Assembly: GCF_949987535.1 (NCBI RefSeq)
Contig: NC_080081.1
Location: forward strand, 54,384,153 to 54,448,152
Direction: 5' to 3'
DNA: 64,000 nucleotides
Source: Balaenoptera acutorostrata
Lineage: Eukaryota; Chordata; Mammalia; Artiodactyla; Balaenopteridae
The position numbers and the translations under genes are program-made. Position 1 is the first letter of the stretch, and the number at the start of each line of letters is the position of its first letter. Shown here in pieces: positions 1 to 11,220 of the stretch. The notes below the pieces were generated by a model. It searched no databases. It had not been told where the DNA came from and worked only from the letters and a program-made list of their open reading frames with translations.

Positions 1-14
1 CAGAAATGCATCCA

Positions 15-385
15 TCACCCAACCATTTATTCGACAATATTTACTGAGCACCTTCTATGTTTTAGGTGAGGAGGATACGATAGTAAACAAAAATTGACAT
101 AGTCCCTCTTCTGGTAGTGTTTTCAGTCTTTGATGAAACACTCACAGGAACAAAAGTTAAATTGGAACCACAAAGAGTGACATAAAGGAGAGTTACTTGG
201 TGCTTCCATTTAATGTGATCAAGAAGGTCAGAGGAGGATTTCTGGGAAATGACATGAGATCAGAAGAACCCATAGGAATCAGCTAGGTGACAAGGAGAAA
301 GAGGAGTATTCAGGAAGAGGAAACAACATGTAAAAAGACTCTGTTATGGGAGCAAACAAAGCAATTTCAAGGGAATAAAATTATC
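15..385 (-). repeat. L2 LINE 3' end
   Basis: The first 120 bases match the reverse complement of the L2 3' end: a run like ttactgagcaccttctatg, then a 'gatacgatagtaaacaaa' stretch. The following purine-rich 'aggaggatttctgggaaatg' portion fits further upstream L2 sequence. It is highly diverged, so the far edge is approximate. No coding capacity remains. Confidence 0.6.
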
Positions 386-654
386 AATAAAGATAATAGA
401 GTGTCTTCAGCCAGAGGAATATCCCCAGAAGAAATTGTGGGCTTGCTAACAGGTAGTTGACACGTTGAAAGGGGAACTTATAGATTTTCCCTTGGTGATT
501 CCAGAGCATCTAAAGAAAGCAGTGGCATCAAATGCCCTGATATTAAAAGAACTAACTCAGGCAATCAAATTCCCAGGGTATAGAATTTAGAAGTGGCAGG
601 TGTGCAGGGAATGAGAATGGCCAGATACATCTACGGAAAGGCCATTAGTCTGCA
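386..654. other. Unassigned sequence
   Basis: I recognise no repeat, open frame or RNA here. It may be the diverged continuation of the L2 copy to the left. Confidence 0.4.
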
Positions 655-940
655 TGTCAGGAGACCTGGGTCATAGCCTTAGCTCTGCTAAATAGCAGCT
701 GTGTGATGTTTGGGAAGTCATTACTTTCTCGAGAGACTGGGAATCCCAGTCTTGGGTCTAAATCCTGACTCTGCCTCTTATTAGCATATAACCTTGGGCT
801 AATTACACAACTAATCTGAACCTCAGTTTTTCTCTTTGAACAAATAGAGATAACAATGGCTTCCTTGTAGAACTGTAAGAATCAAATGAGGTATTAATTA
901 TAAAGGGCTTAGTTGTACCAGATGTTGTTGGTACTCCACC
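655..940 (+). repeat. MIR SINE, two abutting pieces
   Basis: The stretch from about 728 carries the MIR core order: a 'taaatcctgactctgcc' head, 'aaccttgggctaattac', 'aacctcagtttttctc' and a tail resembling 'aatgaggtattaatta'. A second MIR-like head lies at 655-727 (gacctgggtcatagc then 'agctgtgtgatgtttggg'), so two diverged copies or an internal duplication abut here. Confidence 0.65.
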
Positions 941-1380
941 CATTTCCCTCATCGCTGCCAGGATGCCCTATCAGATTTCCCAATTGACAGTGCCTTCATT
1001 CCATGTCGGAAGAGTTTCTCGCCAACATCATGGAAAGTCACTTTGCCTATGCAAATTTTATACATCTCTGCCTTCCACAGCAGTCCTCAATTCCGGAGCT
1101 GAGCATAAATGTGTCAGCTTCTTCACCCTTTAAATAAAATAATTCTGAGGTTTGGGTTTTATTCCTTTGACTAGATTTTTCTGGGAGATTAAGTTTCACC
1201 CATCTTGCGCTTCTTGGATTAAACCACTTGCACTCAGATCTTTATCTCAGGGTCCACTTCTGGAAGGACCCAAACTAAGACACAGTGCCACATCTATCAT
1301 ATCCTAAGCACTCAATAAATATTTCATGAATTAATAATTTGAAATGAAAACTCTTATACCTACTAAAGAAAATAAGTTGT
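941..1380. other. Unassigned, possible old LTR remnant
   Basis: The sequence ends in 'acccaaactaagacac' at about 1270, a 3' terminus seen in some mammalian LTRs, followed by a short 'gcactcaataaatattt' L2/MIR-like tail at 1299-1325. I cannot name the family. No open frame of interest. Confidence 0.3.
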
Positions 1381-1440
1381 CCAGGAGAACTCTAATGATT
1401 GCTCCAGTTTCTAGGAGAAATCTAAAGATTGTTCCAGCAT
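1381..1440 (+). repeat. Two-copy 30-bp tandem duplication
   Basis: Two adjacent 30-mers, 1381-1410 and 1411-1440, align without gaps and differ at about seven positions (ccaggagaac... versus ctaggagaaa...). The divergence shows the duplication is old. I see no function. Confidence 0.75.
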
Positions 1441-2267
1441 AAAACCTGGAAGAGATAGGATTCATCATTTTTTTTCTGGTATAAAAAAAAAAAAAATTGG
1501 AAAGTAGCTATCTGAGTAAAGTGAAAAGTAACTGGATTTAAAGTAAAAGTCATCTGGACTGTTAAGAAAACCAAACAAAGACTAGAAGATAGCAGATGTT
1601 ATCTATAAATTATTTGAAGCAGCTTAAAGAAGCTGCAGAAAGCCAAATGCTGATGCTTCCTCTAGGACAAAAGCCCAGACTCCTGTTGTTACTCCAGACC
1701 TAGTAAAAACTGGCCTCTCCTTCTGTCCTCCAATATTTCAGGATAGTCAGCCATATAAAGATGCAACATATTATGTAGGTTCATGTATAGAATTCAGGGG
1801 CACTCATAGCACTGAGTAGGCCTATGGATGGCTTGGCTATGGGATTATAAGGGTTTTTCAAGGTTATAAGAAGTCCATTTAACTATGTTCACAACCAGCT
1901 CCCTTGGCAACGTCAAGCCTACCTTTTGGGGATAGGCTTGAATGTTGGTAATGGTAGCAGACTCCAGCTAATAAGGATATAATGCAAAAAAGAGGTGACC
2001 ATTCCAGCCATGAACCACGCAATTCATTTCATCCCAGGATCCTCGTTGTGGAACTCAAGCTAAGGATCACAATGATACTACTTTCAATAAAAACTAGTAC
2101 TACTTTAATAATAAAAATCTTTTAGGAAAACTGTGGTCAGAGGGCTTTCAGATCAGATTGAGAATACTGAGCTCTCTAGTCAAACATGTTTCCCAGTATT
2201 TTTTGTGCACATTCAAGCCAAGAAAAGGAAACTAACTTTCAGATTTTAACTTGATCTTCAAAAATAA
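1441..2267. other. Unassigned sequence
   Basis: Low-complexity A tract at 1482-1494; otherwise AT-rich sequence without a recognised repeat, RNA or convincing exon. Confidence 0.4.
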
Positions 2268-2362
2268 TAATTTTCATTGTTTACTATGTGGTAGTCACTG
2301 AGTGGAGTGTTTTGCATGCATTATTTATTCATCCTCATAACCATCCTTCAATGTTAGCTGTG
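2268..2362 (-). repeat. MIR SINE fragment
   Basis: Reads as the reverse complement of the MIR 3' half: 'tttactatgtggtagtcact', then 'tgcatgcattatttattc', then 'atcctcataaccatcc'. Diverged; edges approximate. Confidence 0.55.
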
Positions 2363-2364
2363 AA

Positions 2365-2790
2365 TGCATAAATTTAAAAACATAGTGTCTTAACACAACA
2401 ACCACTTTTTATTTCCCATGAGTCTAGGGCCAAGCTGTTCTGGGCCAGCTGATCTCAGCTGGACTCACTCACATGCCTGGGGCCTTGGTTGGGACAACTG
2501 GGCTGAGCTGGCTTGGTTCCTCATGGTGTCTCTTCTCCAGGAGGCTATCCCAGGCTTGATGTGATGCAGGCAGGGTTCCAAGAGAATGGACTCATGGGCT
2601 TGGAACTAACACATCTTTTCTTCCACCACAATATGTTGCCAAAGCAGGTTAGCCCTGATTCAGGAGGTTGGGGGAAAGATTCCATCTCTCGATGGGAAGA
2701 ACTTCAAAGTCCCATTGCAAAGAGCATGACTTCTGGGAAGGGTGAAAAATTGTGATCCTTTTTTCATTCAGTCCAGGACATCTGGTAACT
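2365..2790 (-). repeat. MLT1-like LTR remnant
   Basis: In reverse orientation it shows the order typical of mammalian MaLR LTRs: 'cttaacacaacaaccac' and 'tttatttcccatgagtct' at the left, 'ctcactcacatgcctgggg', 'tccaggaggctatcccagg', and 'gatgggaagaacttcaaag' before the right end. An 80-codon open frame inside (2513-2755) is accidental. The subfamily is not certain. Confidence 0.55.
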
Positions 2791-2939
2791 GGTATGATAG
2801 GTTCACTGATACTGTGGAGAGAATAAAATATAGCAGATCTTCGGAAATCTTAAGGTCTGCAAGTGTTTGCATGTAATTAGGGAAGGGAAGGATAAGGTTA
2901 GATAGAATTCCTTCAAATACTCTTCATCCAACTCTTCAT

Positions 2940-3225
2940 TTTACTAATTAGGTGTCCCCTCTGTTCCTCTGGGAATCCTCCTCCACTTAACCCCTGAAGG
3001 CCCTTATACATTCTTATAGGACACTTGAATTCTTCTATCATAGCTCTTATCATATTGCAGTGTATTTCTTTGTTCAACTCTGACTTTCTTTAGAAGACAG
3101 GTTTCTGAGAGCAGGAATTGTCTTTTCTCTTCATCATTATGCACATCAACTGGAGGAGAATGGGGCAATGAATCGCCACACAATAAATATCACATTGTTT
3201 CAGAAATGAATGAAAATTCAGAAAA
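2940..3225 (+). repeat. L2 LINE 3' end
   Basis: Plus-strand L2 signature: 'agctcttatcatattgcag', then a 'gactttctttagaagacag' and 'gagagcaggaattgtctt' block, ending in a 'cacacaataaatatc' tail. Diverged; no coding potential. Confidence 0.6.
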
Positions 3226-4084
3226 CTATGAATAAAAATAATAAGGAAAGCCACTGTGTGACTAAGAGTACAGAGACACATGACGACTCTCATTATTATT
3301 CAAGTGAAGAGATAGGGATTCCCTGTGACAGAGAAATCTCAGCACTAAATGCTGGGTAGCACACAGCAAACTCCCTCTTGCTCTTTTCCCTTGGGTAACT
3401 CTCTACTCATTAGAGGACCATACCTTTTTAACACCATAAAAAAAGCAGTCAGTCATTTGTCTGCAGGCTCTTGTGCAACTGAAAGCTACAAGTCTATTAG
3501 AGGGTTCTAAACAAGGGTGCATTTCTTGATTGGATTTCTGTCTACCACAAAGCTTGGAAATAAATTGTTCCCAGTTTCTGGTGAGATATACAGATCTGCT
3601 GAGCCCTTTACTTTTCAGCTATGTTTCCAACCACTAACTAATTATTTTTTCCAATTTGTACCTAATAAAATTTTATTTAGATCAAAATTAAATAGTCTTG
3701 GTTATGTGAAGCTAGATCTGGAAAATATTGGGTGGTTGAGAAAATATGAGAAGATAACAGAGTTGCCTTGTTGGACATGATTAGCCTACACAATTAGTTG
3801 CAGCTAAAAATATACCAAAATTTAAAGTAATTTTTTTTAAAAAAGAACAGCAAAATAAATAAAGCTACTCTTTTCTGCAACCACTTTTCTAATAGTAGTT
3901 TAAAGTTGAAAAGAAAAACTAGGTTACATGTGATTTGCTAAAATTTTTAAATAAGCCTCAATAAAACAGAATTTTTGATTATAAGCTTTGTGAAATCAAA
4001 TTTGATATAAGCTTCATCATGTTCAGAAAGTAAGCAAATTTATCAAGCAATTCAATGCTGAGAAACTAAAGATGCCATAGAAAT
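3226..4084. other. Unassigned AT-rich sequence
   Basis: An 87-codon frame at 3517-3780 has no feature of a real protein. No repeat recognised with confidence. Confidence 0.4.
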
Positions 4085-4620
4085 AGAATTAGTAAACACA
4101 CATAACATTTGACCCAACAGTTAAACCTATAGATATTAATTTTACAGGTATCCTTTAATATGTTCACAAAAAATGCACATTCAAGAATATTTATTGTAGT
4201 ATTTTATAATAACACATTAGGAACAATTTAAAAACTCAATAGAAAGCTAGTTAAATACACCCAATAAATGGATATAAATAACGGAATGTTATGTGGCAGT
4301 TAAAATGGACAAGACGGCATATCTATGTTCCAACATGGAGCTTTCTCCAAGATATATTGTTCAGTAGAGAAGAAAAACAAGGTAATGAACGATGTGTATG
4401 CATACTAAAATTTGTATTTACTATTTAAAAAGTGGTACAAGTGTTGTATTTTCTGGAAGCATACATTAAACACAAACAATAATGATTGGCTCCTAGATGA
4501 GAAACTGTTGGTAGAAAAAAAAAATATTGTTGGTAGAACAATAATGAGAGAAATTTACCTTTCACTTTATTTGTTTTATAGCTTTTAAATGTTTTATATT
4601 ATACTTGCATTATCTAATCA
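4085..4620 (+). repeat. Old L1M LINE 3' end
   Basis: Matches the 3' end of ancient L1 elements: 'aacatttgacccaacag', 'tattcattgtag'-like text at 4190, 'ggatataaataacggaatg', 'ctccaagatatattgttcag', then a terminal T-rich 'tttaaatgttttatatta'. It is 5'-truncated and heavily diverged. A small duplication of 'tgttggtagaa' flanks the A tract near 4505-4540. Confidence 0.65.
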
Positions 4621-4904
4621 AGAGCATAATAATAATGCTGAAAACAACAAAGGAAAATCTATGTGTATAGAGTAGAAATTAATGTAACTCTTAATTACAA
4701 TCATTATTTCAAATAGAGGTAAACCAGGAGTTGAAAAGAATTGACACTGATGTATACAAATTACAAAGACAAATATAAGTGTACTTAAGGTATCTGATTA
4801 AGACTCAAGGATAAGTTTCAGTGAAAAATTACACTTGCTTTTAGGTCAATTATATAGTTTAAAGCTTACCCTAAATAAAAGCTTCCATCCTAACGAAGAA
4901 CATA

Positions 4905-4965
4905 TAAAAGGACACACACATGCACACGCGTGTACACACACACACACACACAACACACACACAGA
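4905..4965 (+). repeat. (CA)n microsatellite
   Basis: Imperfect CA run with an interior 'cgcgtgta' interruption and a second CA block; likely polymorphic in length. Confidence 0.85.
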
Positions 4966-6038
4966 GTAGTGGGCCATCCTAAAGCAGAAAAGTGTCATAT
5001 ATTTAATAAAATGGATTTATTTCTGTTCTATTTTGGAGAAGTGAGATATCTGAGATTCTCAAATGGGGATGGTGTAGTCTGAAGAGAGACCAAAAAAATA
5101 AACACTGTGTAGAGTAACTTACTTCTGAAATGGAAATAGTTTTACACTTCAGAATAGGACTTCCACTTCTAATTCTGACAGAGTAGATTGTATACAATCA
5201 ATTCTTCTGCTGGGAAGCACTATAAAAGCTGAATAAAATATAAAACAAACTAAACAGCTCTGTGAGGGAATCAGTGAGCAGATAGGCAGGCAAGACCAAA
5301 TTCCCTGGGATCCCATAAAGGGAACTGCATTGATCTGAACCCAAATTCTCAGCCACTTTTTCTCCTTTATGCTGTTTTCTTAGTAGCAGAGACAAGTCTT
5401 CTCAGCAGAAGGCAGTGGCTCAGAGTTTCAGTCTTTCTTTTGGGCTTGGGCAAAAAAGTTGAATTTCAGTGTTCCTAAAACAACCAGGAATGGAGGAGCC
5501 AAGACAAGAGAGAAAAGATAACCTCAGGGAAGCGAGGACATCATTCTTTTCCCTGCAAGCCATTTGCAATCCCTAATTTGTGATAGTGATGGGCCACTGA
5601 ACCAAGCAGTTCAGTGGGATCAGCTAGTAGGCTAAAAAGCTAACCTAGAGCTTTTTCAGGAGACTCACAGTGGTGGGAGATGGAAACTGGAGGTCAGAAT
5701 CCACCATTAATAGGGGACCCTGGTAACCACCCAGGTTTTCAATTAAAAGCAGTGAAGGCTAAGCCCAGGAAAAAGGGTAAACAGGAAATAGACAGGCACT
5801 CACAAAGGCTAAACCTACCTCAAATTACTGCAATTCCTGATTACAGCAAGGTGACCTGCCCCTACTCTAATAGTCATTTAATTTTAACAGAATTTAAATA
5901 CCCTCTGGAGAAAAATAGCAACTAGAGTTTCTGAAATGTTTGTTCACTAGGTCCAATATTTGATTTTAAAAAGTACCAGGAATGCCAAGAAACAAGGCTA
6001 AAGGGCTAAAAATTTTTAAATGCAGACAAAAGAAAAGA
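4966..6038. other. Unassigned, possibly old L1 5' region
   Basis: The 5170-6020 part has a 'taccaggaatgccaag' and 'acagacaaaagaaaagag' texture like the 5' part of very old L1 copies, but I cannot align it. The 81-codon frame at 5680-5925 has no recognisable domain. Confidence 0.25.
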
Positions 6039-6039
6039 G

Positions 6040-6170
6040 AAAATTATATATATATTTATATAATATATAATTATATTTTATAATATAACTATGAATGTAT
6101 ATAATTATAATTATATATATGATTCTATAGCTATTAAAGAACTTGAATGTACAATGTACAATATTATATA
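6040..6170. repeat. AT-rich low-complexity tract
   Basis: Almost pure A/T with many tatata and ttataa steps, including the small direct repeat 'gtacaatgtacaat' near 6150. It has high strand-separation potential but no replication-origin or promoter signature that I can defend. Confidence 0.75.
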
Positions 6171-6425
6171 TTCTTACCAAAACAAATCAGTACCAGATGG
6201 CTTCACTGTCAACTTCTTGTGAGCTTTAATACCTTTAAGTAGCATCTTCACATTTGGTCAGTTATAGACCACCAAGGAGACTGTGTTTGCAAACCATTCA
6301 ATTCTCCATGGAGAGTTTCCAGGGAAATGCCCACTCTTTGCCAGCCTACCTTTCCCAGATGACAAATCATTTCACTGCCACCCCTGTGCACACATTGTTT
6401 GAATTGTTACATTTGGACAAATGAC

Positions 6426-6858
6426 AGTGTTCTTATTTCTTTCTTTCTTTTTTTTTTTTTTAACATCTTTATTGGAGTATAATTGCTTTACAATGGTGTG
6501 TTAGTTTCTGCTTTATAACAAAGTGAATCAGCTATACGTATACATATATCTCCATATCTCTTCCCTCTTTTTCTCCCTCTCTCCCGCTCTCCCTATCCCA
6601 CCCCTCTAGGTGGTCACAAAGCACCGAGATGACCTCCCTGTGCTGTACGGCTGCTTCCCACTAGCTATTGGTTTTACATTTGGTAGTGTATATATGTCCA
6701 TGCCACTCTCTCACTTTGTCCTAGCTTACCCTTCCCCCTCCCCGTGTCCTCAAGTCCATTCTCTAGTACGTCTGAGTCTTTATTCCCGCCCTGCCCCTAG
6801 GTTCTTTATGACAATTTTTTTTTTTAGATTCCATATATATAGTGTTCTTATTTCTTTC
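6426..6858 (-). mobile_element. Short L1 3'-end insertion with 18-bp TSD
   Basis: The insert (6444-6840) is a 5'-truncated L1 3' UTR in reverse orientation, from a poly-T run at 6448 to 'gattccatatatat'. It is the same 3' UTR type as the full-length L1 at 56.9-62.7 kb: both share 'gtataattgctttacaatgg' (reversed there), a 'ggtcacaaagcacc' block and the GC-poor T/C-rich stretch. Perfect 18-bp target-site duplications, agtgttcttatttctttc, lie at 6426-6443 and 6841-6858, showing target-primed reverse transcription and a fairly young age. The 86-codon frame at 6610-6870 is antisense L1 noise. Confidence 0.9.
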
Positions 6859-6884
6859 ATGCAGTTTTAAGTTGAGTGTATTCT

Positions 6885-7430
6885 CATTTTCTAAAATGAC
6901 CTAAAAGTTAAGAGACAGACAATACCAAGTGTTGACAAGAATGACAAGAATGTGGAACTACCAGAACTCTCATCGTCTGCTGGCAGGAATGGAAACTGAT
7001 ACAAATTATTTTGAAAATGCTGGGCGGGACTGCCTAAAGTTGGAATTACGAATCTGCTCTGACCCTGCATTTGCACTCCTTTGTATATACCCAAGATAAA
7101 TGAGTGTTTACATCCACCAGAAGACACGTACAAGAATGTTCACAGCAGAATTATTTTTTCCCAAAACCTCAAACTGGAAACAACCCAAATATCTATCAAC
7201 AATAAAATAAATAAATAAATAAAAATTTTAAAGTTCATTCCTATCATGAAATTACTATATAGAAAACAGAACAAATTACAGCTACATATAACATAGATTA
7301 AGAATGTTCTTTTTAAAAAGCCAGAAAATAAGAGTGTACGTGTTGAATGATTCCACTTATGTGAAGTTCAAAAATCAATCCAAACATATCTAGGGTTGTA
7401 ATAAGCTAGCAAAGTGCACAGGTAACAGGT
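6885..7430 (+). repeat. Old L1M LINE, left part
   Basis: Contains the L1 ORF2 3'-end texture: 'gacaagaatgtggaactacc', 'ctggcaggaatggaaactg', 'tatatacccaagataaatg' and 'cactaaatgat'-like text before 'cacttatgtgaagttc'. It carries many stops. The element resumes at 8098 after an LTR insertion. A small (AATA)n run lies near 7203-7225. Confidence 0.7.
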
Positions 7431-7432
7431 AC

Positions 7433-8097
7433 AGTCCCCACAAGACTGCCCTCAGTCAAGGGTCAGCCACAAGCTCAGGGTCTCCAGGGCCACCTTCACT
7501 TCAGACCAGCTGACTGCTAATTCCAGTCTCTACCAATTACTGTCAAGTTCTATAAATTGCTAGAAAGACTCATGGAGCTCAGGAAGCACTCAGCTTATGA
7601 TTACAGTTTTATTATAGTAAAAGGATACAAGTTAGAATCAGCAAAGGGAGAAGCATAGGGAAGAATCTGGAAGGGTTCCCAATGTGACGTTTCCTTGTGT
7701 ACAGGATTTGCCTCTCCTGGAGTAGGTGTGTCACAATACACGTGGAGTAACTGCCTACTAGGGAAGTTCACTGGAGACACTGGTGTCTAGAGTTTATATT
7801 GGGACTTGATAGCATATTGCCTGCATGGTTGACCTTTAGACTCAGCCCCTCCTGTAGGTCTGGGCTAATACATTTAGTCTCCAGTTTCTCCAGAGATCAG
7901 ATATGACAGGACAAATCTCAAAGCTCTCATCATAAGTCACATGGTTAGACATTCCAGCGAACAAAGCTCCCAGGCAAATAAAGACATTGTTCTCAGGCTG
8001 GACATTCAGGGGCCTAGAGATCACCTCCCAGTACCCAAGAACAAAGTCCAGATCTCTCCTTGGGTAAGATGTATTCCTTACTATACAGTTACTGATG
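7433..8097 (-). repeat. Old LTR inserted in L1M
   Basis: Between the two L1M parts lies about 660 bp with LTR texture: 'cccacaagactgccctcag', 'agactcatggagctcagg', 'cagttttattatagtaaaag', 'ccaatgtgacgtttcc' and 'actagggaagttcactggag'. This is typical of ancient mammalian LTRs read in reverse, but I cannot fix the family. A shorter relative of its left end may occur at 39.47-39.67 kb. No retroviral coding region is present. Confidence 0.5.
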
Positions 8098-8312
8098 GCA
8101 CCAGAATAGCAGTTACATTTAAGAGCCTGTAACAGCCAGGGTGAGTAGAGTGCTGACTTCTAGAGTGCAAGTAATGTTCTGTTTCTTGACCTGGTGGTAG
8201 TTACACAGGTCTGTTTACTTTGTAACATTCATTTTTCAGCTCTGTTTTTTATGATTTGTGTGCTTTTTGGTATGTGTGTTACACTTAAATAAAAATGTAT
8301 ACTTAGGGAAAA
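8098..8312 (+). repeat. Old L1M LINE, right part
   Basis: Resumes the L1M copy: 'agaatagcagttacattt', 'caagtaatgttctgtttctt', 'gacctggtggtagttacac', 'gatttgtgtgctttttgg' and a terminal 'cacttaaataaaaatg'. This is the canonical order of an L1M 3' end, so the LTR at 7433-8097 was inserted into it. Confidence 0.7.
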
Positions 8313-9484
8313 AAATTGAAAACCAGAGCTGTTGCCCAGCCAGAGCAGATATTTAATAGTGTGAAACAGGGAGTGTTATACAATCCATGGCTTCTACCCA
8401 GTAGGGAAGCACTTTTCAGGTTGAACTCAGCACAGAAGCTACACTCTTCCTGCCAAAGAAACAGCTGCAGTAAAACCCTTCCTGCTGCTAAGGTGCTGAA
8501 AGACCATTCCAACCCCAAATGGCAGAGGTCATGAATGGTGTGTGGCCCAGAAAATATCAATGAGGGATGACGAGTCAGCTTGAGGAAGAGAAGTGGAGGG
8601 AGAAAGAAAAGGAGGAGGGGAAGAAGGAAAAAAACAGAAAGAAGGCCAAATACAAATATTTCTTTAACTGAATATCTTAGAGTTTCCCAGAATAGTCTCT
8701 GAGGTGAAGGTTTGCATGCATGTGTGTCATTAAGAAAAGGCTCCTTGGAGAAACAGCAAGGGAGTAAGGGAAGTAGGTCAGTGGAAGTCAACCAGCTAAG
8801 CAAGGTTGTAATTTTAGGCAAAGTCCCAGCCTCAGCCTGATCCCAAGGGAAGCTCTGGAGTATAAATTATGTCTTAAAGTCTGTCTCCTCTTGGGGCAAG
8901 CCAGCTGGGTTTCTGTGCTTCTGTGACAGTTAATTATTTGCTTGGGGCCACATCAAGAGGGGTGTAAGTTCCTAGGCATCTCCAGCTCTTGGCAAGTGTA
9001 GACAAAGCTGCTCTAGGATTCTGAGGACAGTCCTCCAAAGAGAGTTGCATACAGGCATGAGTTATTGGAAGCTAAAGTATACAGAAGTCAAGAGAAGCAC
9101 CTTGAATGATAGAAAGTATCCAAGGGGTTCATGGTGGAAGAGTAGCCATATTTACTATACCTGGTGAAATTGATATAAAAATATGCTATATATTTTTTGC
9201 ACTTTGTTATATACATCCTTGTTTAAGTTAAACATTTAGAATATTGTATTCAGTTGTCCTGGCATGAGAAGAGTCATTCTCAGTCAACCTTTTATAATGT
9301 CCCAAGTTAAATCATCTTTTCAATTACTGTTTAAGACATTTACTCAAATGGGATGAATTCCAGGCAATAATTTCAGGCACTATTTTAGAGGTCAGGAAAG
9401 GAAGACAGGGATAGAAACTGTCTGGAAAATACCTAGAAAGCACTTAGAAAAAAATCATAGGCCTGTCAGGGTAGACTGTGAGTT
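8313..9484. other. Unassigned, with purine tract
   Basis: A strongly purine-biased run at 8576-8645 (aggaggaggggaagaagg type) explains the long minus-strand open frame here. The remainder shows no repeat, RNA or exon that I can support. Confidence 0.4.
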
Positions 9485-9690
9485 ATGTGATCATTCATTT
9501 AAAGAATAGTGAGTGAGGAAGACATTGTGCAAAGTTCTAGTGATACAGAGATAGACATACGTAGACCTTGCCCTTGAAGAACCCATATGCTAAAGAAGAA
9601 GACAGACAAATTACAACTTATAAGACATTATGGTAAATGTGACCATGAAAATATGAAAACCAAATGTTACAGAGAAGTAACACATTTGAG
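9485..9690 (-). repeat. L2 LINE 3' end
   Basis: Reverse-orientation L2 texture: 'agttctagtgatacagag', then 'gacatacgtagaccttgccc', then 'agaagacagacaaattac'. Diverged; right edge approximate. Confidence 0.5.
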
Positions 9691-9719
9691 CAGTTTCAGA
9701 GAAGTCACACATTTGAGCA
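9670..9719 (+). repeat. 27-bp tandem duplication
   Basis: The unit 'cagagaagtaacacatttga' plus seven bases (9670-9696) is followed directly by a second, partial copy from 9697, with one mismatch in the aligned 23 bases. It is a fairly recent local duplication. Confidence 0.8.
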
Positions 9720-9999
9720 AAACTTGGCAAAGCAACTTAAGCATTTTCATCCTTCGACACACTTTTTTGTCACTATATTGTTCTGTGTCCTGTGAACATA
9801 TTATCATATTTCAAATAGGTGAAGAAGAGAGATATTTGCAAATGAAGTAACTGAAGTTGCGGCAAAAACGAGACTCAAACCACTTATTAATGGTTAATTT
9901 GGTTAATTTGGATGTTTCCTAAACCTCATCCAGCAGAAACTATTCAAGAGCAATGTTTCATTTTTCTCAGTTCTAAGTAGGATGTGTGATATTATACCA

Positions 10000-10219
10000 C
10001 AGGGATCAGCAAACTAGTACCCACAAGCCACATCCAGCCCAATGTTTGTTTCTGTAAGTAAAGTTTTATTGGAACACATCCAAGCTCATCATTTGCATAT
10101 GGCCTATGGCTGCTTTCCTGCTCCAGGGCAGAGAGGAGATGTGACAGAGATCACATGGTTTACAAAGCTTAAAATATTTATTATCTAGCCCTTTTAAGAA
10201 AATGTTTGCTGACCACTAG
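10000..10219 (+). mobile_element. hAT-Charlie type non-autonomous element
   Basis: Starts 'cagggatcagcaaact' and ends 'tgtttgctgacc', the inverted termini of a common mammalian hAT family. The interior has 'gtaaagttttattggaacac', 'tatggcctatggctgctttc' and 'agcttaaaatatttattatc'. It is close to full length. No transposase. Related copies lie at 46.28 kb (broken) and 52.86 kb. Confidence 0.8.
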
Positions 10220-10387
10220 TACATCACATTAGTCATAAATTATGAAAATTGAGCATATCTGCTCATAATTTACTTGTAGCTTTAGAAGAATGCTACTATG
10301 CCTCTACCCTCTTAGGAGCTGCATATTTGTGTCCTTTCCTATCTGATGTGATAAAATCCCAGGGGCAGAGGAGATGACTATTTGCAT

Positions 10388-10441
10388 TCACTTACCACTT
10401 TTTTATTTTCTTTTTTTTTTTTTTAATCACTTACCACTTTT
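10388..10441 (-). mobile_element. Tail-only poly-T retro-insertion
   Basis: A 24-bp T-rich insert (10403-10426) is flanked by perfect 15-bp direct repeats, tcacttaccactttt, at 10388-10402 and 10427-10441. Read on the minus strand, the target is ATT/AAAAG, close to the L1 endonuclease site TT/AAAA, and the insert is essentially only a poly-A tail. This fits L1 machinery that copied nothing but the tail of its template. Confidence 0.8.
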
Positions 10442-11220
10442 AATGAAGAAATTCAAAATCAAGTACTTGAAAATAAAACTTTGAGATGATGCTTCTTCAG
10501 CCTTTCTGTTAGCAGTAAATGCAATAGACACTCCATAATCGCTTATTAGGTAAATTGTCACCATGGTTTTCTGTGGACCTGCTAGCTTTTAAAAAAGTTT
10601 TTGAAGAAATCTTTAGACAAATATGTAGTTCTCCATTCAAATGGAAGAGGCTTTCCATTGCCTTCCCCAGATTGTTGAGGTTTGTTGGTCAATCCAAAGG
10701 CAGTAATAAAATTAAATAACCTACGAGCCCATAAAATGGCTAAGATAGTTATTAATATTCAAGAATGATATATAGAGTACAAAAAAAGAATGAGATAGTT
10801 TTGGTGTTGCCCATGTTCTACTTGAGTGTAAATTTATAAAGGAAGGAGTTAGAATAAAACATTATACAACCACCTTCTTTAAAAGAATCCATGAGAAAAA
10901 TAAGAGTAAGTTAAATGTATTAATAGATGATCCAAAATTTAGGAGGTTGTAAAATCCTCATATATTTCACAAACATGCACACAAATTTAAATCTATAGGT
11001 ACTGTTACATAAAGCTCATAAAGAAGGGATTTAAACATGAAGGTAAATGAGGTTTTATAAGCAGGAAAAAAGCAATTCAATGACCAGACTGATAAAGTTT
11101 TGGCCTTGTTTATATTATTCTAAACTTATTTTTAAAATTCCAGAATCAACTTTATGTCTTAAAAAAAGAAGTACCTGTTTTTTACCACAGTGGTACTTAT
11201 ATTTACATTTCTGAAGAATT
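10442..11220. other. Unassigned, downstream of exon candidate
   Basis: No repeat recognised. If the 11.2-kb exon is real, this is where its 3' UTR would lie on the minus strand. I see no canonical AATAAA in that direction, only TATAAA-like variants near 10833, 11054 and 11109. Confidence 0.35.

Noticed and set aside
8303..8821. 172-codon minus-strand open frame with a hydrophobic stretch
   Set aside because: The frame stays open because the plus strand is purine-rich (8576-8645), which removes stop codons from the complement. No domain, signal or splice context; the left end overlaps an L1M 3' terminus.
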